Below, piece after piece: positions 56,579 to 64,000 of a DNA stretch of 64,000 bases (position 1 is its first letter; every line of letters starts with the position of its first letter). The stretch is taken from the NCBI GenBank assembly GCA_963827595.1, contig CAWHBT010000009.1:6556-70555 (forward strand), in the 5' to 3' direction. The DNA is from DATEDA01 sp963827595. Its GTDB lineage: Bacteria; Pseudomonadota; Gammaproteobacteria; Burkholderiales; SG8-39. The translations under genes were made by a program, and so were the position numbers. The notes below the pieces were generated by a model. The model was not told where the DNA came from. It was given only the letters and a program-made list of their open reading frames with translations, and searched no databases.

Positions 56579-57327
56579 CGCGCTCCTCGACGTGCGCGGG
56601 CTCGCGAAGAGCTTCGGCGCGCTGCGCGCGACCGACGGCGTCGACCTCGACGTGCGCGAGGGCGAGACGCACGCGATCATCGGCCCGAACGGCGCCGGCA
56701 AGACGACCCTGATCGGCCAGCTCTCCGGCAACGCTGCGCCCGGACGCGGGCCGCATCCGCTTCGCCGGCGAGGAAATCACCGCGCTCGCCGCGCCGGCCC
56801 GGTCCCGGAAGGGCCTCGCCCGCTCGTTCCAGATCACCAGCATCTACCGGGAATTCACCGCGCTCGACAACGTGGCCCTCGCCGTGCAGGCGCACGCCGG
56901 CCACAGCTTCCGGTTCTGGCGCCCCGCGCGGAGCGAACCCGAGCTGCGCGACCCGGCGCGCGCCATTCTCGAGGAGGTGGGCCTCGGCGCGCGCGCCGAC
57001 GTGCGCGCCGCCAACCTGGCCCACGGCGAGCAGCGCCAGCTCGAGATCGCGATGGTGCTCGCCACCCGGCCGCGGCTGATGCTGCTCGACGAGCCGGTCG
57101 CCGGCATGGGCATCGACGAGTCCCAGCGCATGGTCCGGTTCCTCGGCGGCCTGAAGGGGAAGCGCACGATGGTCCTCGTCGAGCACGACATGGACGCGGT
57201 CTTCACGCTCGCGGACCGCGTCTCGGTGCTCGTCTACGGCCGCATCATCGCCAGCGGCACGCCCGAGGAGATCCGCGCCAACCCGGAGGTGCGCACCGCC
57301 TATCTCGGCGAGGAAGCGGAGGGCTGA
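56568..57327 (+). CDS. livG: Branched-chain-type ABC transporter ATPase LivG, one frameshift
   Basis: About 252 residues after correction. Walker A is IIGPNGAGKTTLIGQLSG. One extra A near 56730 shifts the frame, and removing it gives LSGTLRPDAGRIRFAGEEIT. The rest is intact: the degenerate signature LAHGEQRQLEIAMVLATRP, Walker B LMLLDEPVAGMG, and VLVEHDMDAVFTLADRVSVL. It lacks the usual long LARTFQ insert length changes, so a standard LivG. Its stop overlaps the livF start (TGATG). Confidence 0.87.
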
Positions 57328-58028
57328 TGCTGCTCGTCCAGGGCATCGAGACGGCGTACGGCCTGAGCCAGGTGCTCTTTGGCATCGACCTGAAGGTCGA
57401 TAACGGGGAGGTCGTCACGCTGCTCGGCCGCAACGGCATGGGCAAGACCACCACGGTCCGCTCGATCATGGGGATCGTGCCGCTCCGGACCGGCACCATC
57501 GCCTTCGACGGCAAGTCGCTCCGCGGCCTGCCGTCGTTCCGCGTCGCGCAGCGGGGGCTCGGGCTGGTGCCCGAGGGACGGCAGGTGTTCCCGAACCTCA
57601 CGGTGCGCGAGAACCTGGTCGCCACGGCGGCGAATCGCAGCGGGCGCGCCGACCCCTGGACGCTGGAGAAGGTGTACGCGCTCTTCCCGCATCTCGCCCA
57701 GCGCCGGCACCACCTCGGCAACCAGCTCTCGGGCGGCGAGCAGCAGATGCTCGCGATCGGGCGCGCCCTGATGACCAACCCGCGGCTGCTGATCCTCGAC
57801 GAGGCGACCGAGGGGCTCGCGCCGCTCATCCGGGTCGAGATCTACCGCTCCATCGAGCGGCTCAAGGCCGCCGGCCTCGCCATCCTCATCATCGACAAGG
57901 ACGTCAAGGCGCTCACCCGCATCGCCGACCGGCACTACGTGCTGGAGAAAGGCCGGGTGGTCTGGAGCGGACCGTCCGCGGCGCTCGCCGCGAACAAGGA
58001 CCTGCAGCACCGGTACCTGGGGGTCTAG
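57327..58028 (+). CDS. livF: Branched-chain-type ABC transporter ATPase LivF
   Basis: A 233-residue ATPase, the normal LivF size: Walker A LLGRNGMGKTTTVRSIMG, LVPEGRQVFPNLTVRENL, signature QLSGGEQQMLAIGRALM and Walker B LLILDEATEGLAP. A C-terminal IIDKDVKALTRIADRHYVLE replaces the usual VEQN switch with IDKD. Undamaged, last gene of the importer operon. It converges with the GS-like gene with 10 bases between stops. Confidence 0.9.
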   Translation: MLLVQGIETAYGLSQVLFGIDLKVDNGEVVTLLGRNGMGKTTTVRSIMGIVPLRTGTIAFDGKSLRGLPSFRVAQRGLGLVPEGRQVFPNLTVRENLVATAANRSGRADPWTLEKVYALFPHLAQRRHHLGNQLSGGEQQMLAIGRALMTNPRLLILDEATEGLAPLIRVEIYRSIERLKAAGLAILIIDKDVKALTRIADRHYVLEKGRVVWSGPSAALAANKDLQHRYLGV

Positions 58029-58038
58029 CGCCCCGGCA

Positions 58039-59476
58039 TCAGAAGATCTCGAAGTACTCGCGGTGCTCCCACTCGGTGACCTCGAGATTGAAGCGCGCGA
58101 GCTCCGCCTCCTTGAGGCGGCAGAAGTAGTCCACGAATCCGCCGCCCAGACCCTCCCGCAGGCAGGCGTCCGCGCGCAAGGCCTCGAGCGCCTCGCCGAG
58201 CGAGCGCGGCAGCGGCTCGGCCTCGGTCTCGTAGGGGGTGTCCGCCGAGGGTCCCGGATCGAGCTTCCGCTCCAGGCCGTCGAGGCCGGCGCAGATCTGC
58301 GACGCGAAGTAGAGATAGGGGTTCGCCGCTGGCTCGCCGATCCGGTTCTCGAGCCGCGTTCCCGGATCTCCCGGCCCCGCCGACCACGCGCACCATCGCG
58401 CCGCGGTTCTCCCGGCCCCAGATCGCGCGGTCGGGTGCGAGCGAGTACGGCCGGTAGCGCTTGTAGCCGTTGATCGTGGGCGTCGCGAGCGCGGCGGCGC
58501 CGCCCGCGTGAGCGAGGAGCCCTGCGAGGAACCGGCGACCGGTCTCTGACAGCCACTCTCCCGGCTTGGCGGGCATGAACGCGTTGCCGCCGTCCGCGAG
58601 GCGCCGGAGCGACTGGTGCAGGTGCCACCCGCTGGACATGACGTTCGGGATGCGCGGGCGGCACATGAACGTCGCGTGGTAGCCGTGGCGCCGGCAGATC
58701 TGCTTCACCGCGCTGCGAAACAGCACCATCGCGTCGGCCGAGGCGAGCCCGGGCAGCGGGCCGAGCGTGAACTCGACCTGGCTCGGGCCGTACTCGACCT
58801 CGAGCGAGCGCAGCGGCAGGCCGAGCGCAGCGAGGTCGCGCCGGAGCAGTTCCGCCACCGGGTCGATCAGGTCGTAGCGGACCTCGGTCAGGTACTGGTA
58901 GCCCGCCGTCAGGAGCTGCACCTCCGGCGGCTCCCCCGGCTGTCCGGCGTCCGCCGGCCGCAGGTGCGGATCGACGACCCGGAAGACGTGAAACTCGACC
59001 TCGAGCCCGGCCAGGTACTCGAATCCCGCCGCGGCGACGCGCTCGAGAGTGCTGCGAAGAATCCGGCGCGTGGCGAACGGCACCGGCTCGCCGTTCTGGA
59101 AGTAGACGTCGCACAGCACCCAGCCCGAGTGCGGCGCCCAGGGCAGCACCCGGAAGGTCGCGGGGTCGGCGACCATCAGCGCGTCGGCGCCGCCCTCCAT
59201 CCCGTCGAGCCCGAAGCCGCCGCCCGGCGTGAACACCGGGAAGACCGTCCGGTGCGAAGTGTCCTTCGCGAACAGCGTCGTGGTGATCGTGACGCCGTTC
59301 TCCAGCGCCGTGCCGACCTCGGCCGCGGTCACCGTCTTGCCGCGCAGGATTCCGTGCTGATCGGGAAAGGAGAACCTGACCACCTCGAGGCCGCGCCGCT
59401 TGACCTCGTCGGCGAGCGCGCGCGCCGCCGTGCGCTGGTCGGCGGTCCACAGGCCGTGGCGGTCGACGAAGCTCAT
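58039..59476 (-). CDS. Glutamine-synthetase-like gamma-glutamyl ligase, one frameshift
   Basis: About 478 residues after correction. GS fold: FPDQHGILRGKTVTAAEV in the N-terminal beta-grasp, GLEVEFHVFR and VEYGPSQVEFTL (metal/Glu site), SSGWHLHQSL (ATP-site His), TINGYKRYRPYSLAPD and WGRENRGAMVRV (substrate/ATP Arg). One extra A near 58371 shifts the frame; beyond it TRLENRIGEPAANPYLYFAS and the ending EWEHREYFEIF are normal. Such proteins often glutamylate amines (anilines, isopropylamine, polyamines) rather than ammonia. It is coupled to a Rieske oxygenase gene 20 bases upstream, suggesting amine or aryl-amine catabolism. Confidence 0.82.
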
Positions 59477-59496
59477 GCGGTGCACTAGCCGGCTCG

Positions 59497-60840
59497 CTAC
59501 GCGAGCCTTCCCTCCTCCTGCAAGGAGGGGAGCGCCGCGGCCCACGGCGCGTTCCGCCGGCGCGCGTCGTCGACCTCGCGCCAGTACGCCTCCCACCGGT
59601 CGGTGGGGCCGATGCCGTCGACCGCCGGCGGACCGGTGAGCGCGCGCGCCGTCTCCGCGTCGATCATCATCAGCGCCTTCTCCCCGGCGCCGTGCCGCTC
59701 GAGCGCGTCGAGCAGCATCCGCCGGAACTGCACGATCGCGCGGTCGGTCGTGCCGAGATGCTCGCGCGTGCGATCGTGGATCCGCCCTTGCGACTCCACC
59801 GCCCACTGGTCGTGCACGTTCACGTCGGCACCCATGCCGAGGTAGGTGGAAGTGCGCTGCTCGCCGGGATCGAAGCCGTAGTTGCTGGCGCGACCGGTCC
59901 GCGGCTTGTAGTCGGGCAGTTCGTAGAGCGCCAGGCGCTGCGCGCGCATCTTCTCCCGGTCGACCGGGGCGCCGAAGCTCGTGAAGATCGCGTACCAGTA
60001 GGTGCCGTGGTCGTCCACGGGCACGTGCCACTGGGAGATCGTCATCTCGTCGCTCATCGGGATGATGAACGCCTGCGGGAACAGGAGGTTGGTCACGCGG
60101 ACGTGGGTCTGCGCGTCGCTGATCCTCCGGAGCGTGGTCAGGCGCAGCCCGTACGCAGTGCGCTCGACGCGGATCTCGGGACGCGCGAACTCCCGCATCA
60201 CCTTGGTGATCGGCATGTCGGAGTCGGCCGACGCGGCGCGGAACGGCTTGCCGTAGCCGGTCGCCACATCCTCGTCGGCGAAGAAGCGATGGAGATAGGA
60301 GGTGTGCGCCGGATCGATGCCGACCTCGGTCGCCTGGAGCCAGTTGCAGTCCCAGTAGCCCTTGAACGCGAAGGTGTACGCGTCGGGCGCGACGAAGCAG
60401 TCGAAGTCCGGAAACGCCGGCGGCTCGCCCTCGCCCAGATACGCGAACAGGATCCCGCTCCGCTCGACCACCGGGTGTGCGCGTTGCCGGACCTTCGCGC
60501 AGAGCGGACTTCCCTCGGGCTCGGCTGGCGTCTCGAGGCATTTCCCGGCGACGTCGAACAGCCAACCGTGGAACGCGCACCGCAGGCCGCCGTCCTCGAG
60601 CCGTCCGTAGGCGAGATCGGCGCCGCGGTGCGGGCAGGCGCGCTCGAGCAGCCCGTAGCGCCCGCGCTCGTCCCGGAACAGCACGAAATCCTCGCCGAGC
60701 AGGCGCACGGCCTTGAGCGGCCGGGGACCTGTCAGCTCGTCGACGAGCGCGGCCGGCTGCCAGTAGCCCCGCAGGAGCTTGCCCGCGCGCGTGCCCGGCC
60801 CGATGCGGGTCATCAGCTCGTTCTGCTCGGCGCTGATCAT
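59497..60840 (-). CDS. Second Rieske oxygenase alpha subunit (phthalate-dioxygenase-like)
   Basis: A 447-residue oxygenase starting at ATG 60840 (GAGGTGAG upstream). Rieske ligands CPHRGADL and CAFHGWLF; mononuclear iron motif TEVGIDPAHTSYLHRFF. Family opening MTRIGPGTRAGKLLRGYWQPA is shared with the Rieske gene at 44.3 kb, but the catalytic domain differs strongly and a HQSL-type partner is absent. No reductase or beta subunit nearby. It forms a minus-strand pair with the GS-like gene and lies beside the ABC importer, so import, glutamylation and oxygenation of one compound is a reasonable model. Confidence 0.86.
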   Translation of the reverse strand: MISAEQNELMTRIGPGTRAGKLLRGYWQPAALVDELTGPRPLKAVRLLGEDFVLFRDERGRYGLLERACPHRGADLAYGRLEDGGLRCAFHGWLFDVAGKCLETPAEPEGSPLCAKVRQRAHPVVERSGILFAYLGEGEPPAFPDFDCFVAPDAYTFAFKGYWDCNWLQATEVGIDPAHTSYLHRFFADEDVATGYGKPFRAASADSDMPITKVMREFARPEIRVERTAYGLRLTTLRRISDAQTHVRVTNLLFPQAFIIPMSDEMTISQWHVPVDDHGTYWYAIFTSFGAPVDREKMRAQRLALYELPDYKPRTGRASNYGFDPGEQRTSTYLGMGADVNVHDQWAVESQGRIHDRTREHLGTTDRAIVQFRRMLLDALERHGAGEKALMMIDAETARALTGPPAVDGIGPTDRWEAYWREVDDARRRNAPWAAALPSLQEEGRLA

Positions 60841-60959
60841 CGGCTCACCTCGCGCCGAGCATACGATGGCCGCAGCGACCGAGGCAAGGATCGCGCCCGC
60901 GCGCGAATCCCCGGCGACTGAGAAAATAGCGCGCCGCCTCCCCGCCACGGAAGCAACGC

Positions 60960-61451
60960 ATGAGCCGGAATCGCTTTTGCACCTTTCTCCTCGCGGCGTT
61001 CGCGCCCGCGCTCGCGCTGCTCGGCTGCGACGCCGGCCTCTCGCAGCTGAAGCCCGGCGTGTCGACCGCCGCGGACGTGCGCAAGGTGCTCGGCGAGCCG
61101 GCGTTCGAATGGCGCGAGCCGGACGGCAGCTACACCTGGGAGTTCCCGCGCGGGCCGACGGGCGTCGTCACCTACATGGTCGACCTGGCGCCCGATCACA
61201 AGCTTAAGGCGGTCCGCCAGGTTCTCACCGACGACTACTTCGCGAAGATCGAGCGCGGCATGCCGCGCGAGGCGGTGCGCAAGCTCGTCGGCCGGCCCGG
61301 GGAGACGATGTTCTTCCCGAACCTCCAGGAGGAGGTCTGGACGTGGCGGTACGAAATCGGGTCGAACGACGTCTGGTTCTTCCACGTCCACTTCGGCGTC
61401 GACGGTGCCGTGAAGCGCACGAGCCGGAACAAGTTCGATCAGAACCCGTGA
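60960..61451 (+). CDS. BamE/SmpA-like lipoprotein with two repeats
   Basis: A 163-residue predicted lipoprotein with lipobox ALLGC at residue 23. Two SmpA/OmlA-type repeats follow: LKPGVSTAADVRKVLGEPAF and IERGMPREAVRKLVGRPGET, each with the GM/GV-x(4)-V-x-x-(V/L)-(L/V)-G-x-P pattern. The residue after the Cys is Asp, which in E. coli retains lipoproteins in the inner membrane, unlike BamE itself. It is therefore a paralogue, not the core assembly-machine subunit. It diverges from the Rieske gene by 119 bases. Confidence 0.75.
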   Translation: MSRNRFCTFLLAAFAPALALLGCDAGLSQLKPGVSTAADVRKVLGEPAFEWREPDGSYTWEFPRGPTGVVTYMVDLAPDHKLKAVRQVLTDDYFAKIERGMPREAVRKLVGRPGETMFFPNLQEEVWTWRYEIGSNDVWFFHVHFGVDGAVKRTSRNKFDQNP

Positions 61452-61783
61452 TCCGGGTCGCCGCGGGCCTCGTGGCGGCCGCCCCGGCCGTCGAGCGAGC
61501 GGCACGGATGCTGGAGACCACCCGGCGCGTGCCTTCCCTGTCAGTGCCTGTTTGGAGAGGACACATTGTTCCAGCGATTGACCGGAAGCCAATGCGGTTG
61601 GCCCGGTGCTCGCGGTACGTTGTGAAAGATCAAAGGCTCGAATGAGCAGGCGTAAGATGGTACGTGCACTGATTGCGCTTCACCTCAGGAGGGCACCGCA
61701 GACGCGCGTGGGTGCACGGTGTTGAACGGCGCAGCAGCCGCTACGCCAAGGTGTCCGAAAAACTGAACGCCCAGGAGGACAAC
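61452..61783. other. 332-base gap without a recognisable gene
   Basis: It lies between the BamE-like gene and the large hydrolase and appears lower in GC than its surroundings. TTGACC at 61578-61583 and TAAGAT at 61653-61658 look like promoter hexamers but are not properly spaced for each other. An upstream extension of the hydrolase frame reaches into it without a signal peptide or domain. No hairpin terminator, RNA gene or repeat seen. Confidence 0.5.
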
Positions 61784-63874
61784 ATGAAGGCCATCCCGAT
61801 CGCGCTGGCCGCCGGCGTATTCGCACTTGCGCTTTGCGGCCCGGTCGATGCGCGTGTGACGCGCATCGTCATCGACGAGGTGCTGCCCATGCCCGCGGGC
61901 AGCCCGGCTGCAGCCATCGCCTACGAGCAGGTGGCGGGGCGCGCTTTCGGCGAGCTCGACCCGAAGCTCCCCGGCAACGCCATCATCCAGGACATCGAAC
62001 TGGCCAAGGATGCCGACGGCAAGGTGCGCTATGTCGCCACGTTCCTGATCAACAAGCCGGTGGACATGAGCCGCGCCAGCGGGCTGATGTGGCACAACGT
62101 GCCCAATCGCGGACGCCAAGCGGCGCTTTCCCCGCAGGAGCGTGCCGTCGGCGACATCGTTCTCGCCAGCGCCTGGCAGGGCGACAACAGCGGTTGGACG
62201 GCGGTACGGGACAAGGCCAGCGTCGCCGGCAATCAGTTCCTGCAAGTGCCGGTCGCGCGGGGCGCGGGCGGCACGCCCATCACCGGCGAGGTATTCGGGC
62301 GCATCGCCAATCGTTCGGGCAAGGCGTCGCAACCCTTGATCGTGCTGTTCAATCCGGTGCCGTACAAACCGGTGAGCCTCGATACGACCAAGGCGAAGCT
62401 GGTGTCGCGCGGCGGCGAGAATCAGCTCGGAGAGGTATTCGACGAAGTCGCCATTCCCGCGAGCGATTGGGCGTGGGCACGCTGCGACGCGAACAATCCG
62501 TTCCCCGGTGTGCCCGATTCGACGCAGATCTGCCTGAAAAACGGCTTCGACGGCGCGCGGCTGTACCAGGTGGTGTTCACCGCTGCCGATCCTCATGTGC
62601 TGGGCATCGGCTTCGCCGCCTGGCGCGATGTCGGCGCATTCTTCAAGAAAGCCGCCGCCGATAACGTGGGTACGCCGAACCCGATCGCCAAAGCCATCAC
62701 TCACAGCATCGCGCGCGGCGTTTCGCAATCGGGAAACTACCTGCGCGGCTGGTTGCACCTCGGCTTCAACCAGGCCGAAGACGGCGGCATGGTGCACGAC
62801 GGCATGTGGCCGATCATCGCCGGGCGCCGCATCGCCTTGAATTTTCGCTGGGCGCAGCCTGATGGCGCGATGGAGTTGTATCAAGCGGGCAGCGAAGGAC
62901 CGCAGTGGTGGTCGCCGCATCCGGACCCGGTTCGCGGCCATCCGTCGGCGGGAATTCTCGACCGCTGTACCGCAACGCGAACCTGCCCCAAGGTGATCGA
63001 GCATTTCGGTTCTGCCGAAGTGTGGGCACTCAAGCTCACGCCGGAGTGGGTGGGCGCGGACGCCAAGTCCGATCTGCCCCTGCCCGACACGGTGCGACGC
63101 TACTACATCGCCAGTTCAACCCACGGCGGCGGCACAGGCGGGTTCGACACCAGCCTGCCCGGTGTCGGCCTGCCCACAACCGGCGCCGCCTGTCCGGGCA
63201 ACAACTTCGGCACCGGCGTGCTGCCGGCCAATCCAGTCCCGCATGCGCATACCGTGAACGCCATTCGCGTGCATTTCCGCGACTGGGTGATGAAAGGCGT
63301 GCCGCCGCCGCCCAGCCGCTATCCGACCTTGGCGCAGGGCCAGCTGGCCGAGTCACACAAGGCGGCCATCGGCTTTCCCACGCTCCCCGGGCTGCGCGCC
63401 ACCGTGCCGGAGCCGGACTTCATCATGCGAGTGCACGACTACGATTGGGGCCCGCAGTTCAATGCGGTCGATGGCTCCGGCATCGCTTCGCTGGCGCCGC
63501 CGCGCATCAGGCAGAGTCTGAAGATGCTGGCGCCCAAGGTCGATGCCGATGGCAACGAAGTCGGCGGCGTGCCGGTGGTGCTGCTCGACGCACCGCTCGG
63601 CACCTACCTGGGCTGGAATGTCGCGGCGGGCGGATTTCACAAAGGCCAGATCTGCTACTACGCCGGCGGCATGATTCCCTTCGCGCGCAACGCCGAGGAG
63701 CGACGCGCCAACCAGGACCCACGCCCGTCGCTGGAGGAACGCTACGGCTCCCACGAGGGCTACGTGGCGGCGGTGAAGAAAGCCGCGGCGCGCGCGATGG
63801 CGGAACGATTCCTGCTGCAGGAAGATGCCGCGGCGCTGATCGCTGCGGCGGAGAAAAGCGCGGTGCTGCGCTGA
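61784..63874 (+). CDS. Large secreted alpha/beta-hydrolase (Abhydrolase_10-type)
   Basis: A 696-residue protein starting at ATG 61784 with AGGAGG five bases upstream. A Sec signal peptide (IALAAGVFALALCGPVDA) precedes a beta-rich N-terminal domain. A hydrolase domain has the nucleophile elbow GVSQSGNYLRGW, an acid region after GPQWWSPHPDP, and a probable catalytic His near ASSTHGGGTGG or PVPHAHTVNA. The family (alpha/beta hydrolase domain, DUF-type) is secreted and unstudied; ester cleavage is the default guess. Its codon choice seems lower in GC than its neighbours (frequent GAA, AAT, TTC/AAA mixtures), as in the tannase region. The frame is intact. Confidence 0.78.
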   Translation: MKAIPIALAAGVFALALCGPVDARVTRIVIDEVLPMPAGSPAAAIAYEQVAGRAFGELDPKLPGNAIIQDIELAKDADGKVRYVATFLINKPVDMSRASGLMWHNVPNRGRQAALSPQERAVGDIVLASAWQGDNSGWTAVRDKASVAGNQFLQVPVARGAGGTPITGEVFGRIANRSGKASQPLIVLFNPVPYKPVSLDTTKAKLVSRGGENQLGEVFDEVAIPASDWAWARCDANNPFPGVPDSTQICLKNGFDGARLYQVVFTAADPHVLGIGFAAWRDVGAFFKKAAADNVGTPNPIAKAITHSIARGVSQSGNYLRGWLHLGFNQAEDGGMVHDGMWPIIAGRRIALNFRWAQPDGAMELYQAGSEGPQWWSPHPDPVRGHPSAGILDRCTATRTCPKVIEHFGSAEVWALKLTPEWVGADAKSDLPLPDTVRRYYIASSTHGGGTGGFDTSLPGVGLPTTGAACPGNNFGTGVLPANPVPHAHTVNAIRVHFRDWVMKGVPPPPSRYPTLAQGQLAESHKAAIGFPTLPGLRATVPEPDFIMRVHDYDWGPQFNAVDGSGIASLAPPRIRQSLKMLAPKVDADGNEVGGVPVVLLDAPLGTYLGWNVAAGGFHKGQICYYAGGMIPFARNAEERRANQDPRPSLEERYGSHEGYVAAVKKAAARAMAERFLLQEDAAALIAAAEKSAVLR

Positions 63875-63965
63875 TGCGTGAGCGGCAGGTTTTTTTGCCG
63901 TTCGCGGCCTTTCAAGACAGCGCAGCTCAGGTGCCCATGCCACCGAACAACGGCTTGCAGGACGA

Positions 63966-63983
63966 CGCGCCGCGAGCGGCGCG
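63966..63983. repeat. Short GC-rich inverted repeat near right edge
   Basis: CGCGCCGC (63966-63973), two bases, GCGGCGCG (63976-63983). It may be a 3' hairpin for the hydrolase transcript, about 90 bases after its stop, but it lacks a T-run. Sequence beyond the window would tell whether it belongs to a larger element. Confidence 0.35.
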
Positions 63984-64000
63984 CGCCTGAAGCCGGACGT

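Noticed and set aside
63874..63990. 38-codon ORF overlapping the hydrolase stop (TGATG), ending PPNNGLQDDAPRAARA
   Set aside because: No domain or signal. The end coincides with an inverted repeat, and the window stops before context can be judged.

Overview
The window is very GC-rich and looks like a chromosomal segment of a betaproteobacterium, most likely Burkholderiales or a close relative. The main evidence is the contiguous TCA block sdhCDAB-sdhE-gltA-sucAB-lpdA-zapE, the orphan TctC-type binding proteins and the aromatic-catabolic operons. I see no rRNA, tRNA, CRISPR array, insertion sequence or replication origin.

Layout. (1) 1-10.1 kb, minus strand: acs; a two-helix membrane protein; a sodium/solute-symporter histidine kinase; a REC-only response regulator; a degenerate histidine kinase fused to a DEDDh exonuclease; and two tandem DUF294-type nucleotidyltransferases (the last runs off the left edge). 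(2) 10.3-14.6 kb, plus: a CitE-like lyase, an acyl-CoA ligase, an adhesin-E-like secreted protein and UDP-glucuronate decarboxylase. (3) 14.6-18.6 kb, minus: a transglutaminase-like protein, a SET-domain protein, fumC and a tandem array of tiny lipoproteins ending in GFPQY, two of them decayed. (4) 18.7-33.5 kb, minus: prpE, acuI, zapE, lpdA, sucB, sucA, gltA, sdhE, sdhB, sdhA, sdhD, sdhC. (5) 33.8-41 kb, plus: mdh, citE-like, mesaconyl-CoA-hydratase-like, citE-like, a small secreted protein, acnA. (6) 41-53.3 kb: slyD, a lipoprotein, then an aromatic operon (thioesterase, LigB-type dioxygenase, PdxA/TphB-like dehydrogenase, Rieske oxygenase, TctC, semialdehyde dehydrogenase, VOC extradiol dioxygenase), divergent 3-hydroxyanthranilate dioxygenase and TctC, a tannase-family gene and a TetR regulator. 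(7) 53.4-58 kb, plus: a branched-chain-type ABC importer. (8) 58-64 kb: a glutamine-synthetase-like enzyme and a second Rieske oxygenase (minus), a BamE-like lipoprotein and a large secreted alpha/beta hydrolase (plus).

Together the genes describe an aerobe that feeds short organic acids (acetate, propionate/acrylate, C4-C5 dicarboxylyl-CoA) and aromatic acids into a complete TCA cycle. The left end looks like acetate sensing coupled to acs.

At least a dozen genes carry frameshifts, usually one base, in otherwise well-conserved proteins including acs. They concentrate at 46.6-58.4 kb and are nearly absent from 20-46 kb. I read most as consensus or assembly indels. The decayed lipoprotein copies, and possibly the tannase gene, may be true pseudogenes.

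The most unusual items are the GFPQY lipoprotein array with its two-gene duplication, the pseudokinase-exonuclease fusion in the acetate-sensing cluster, and the GS-like/Rieske pair beside an ABC importer.
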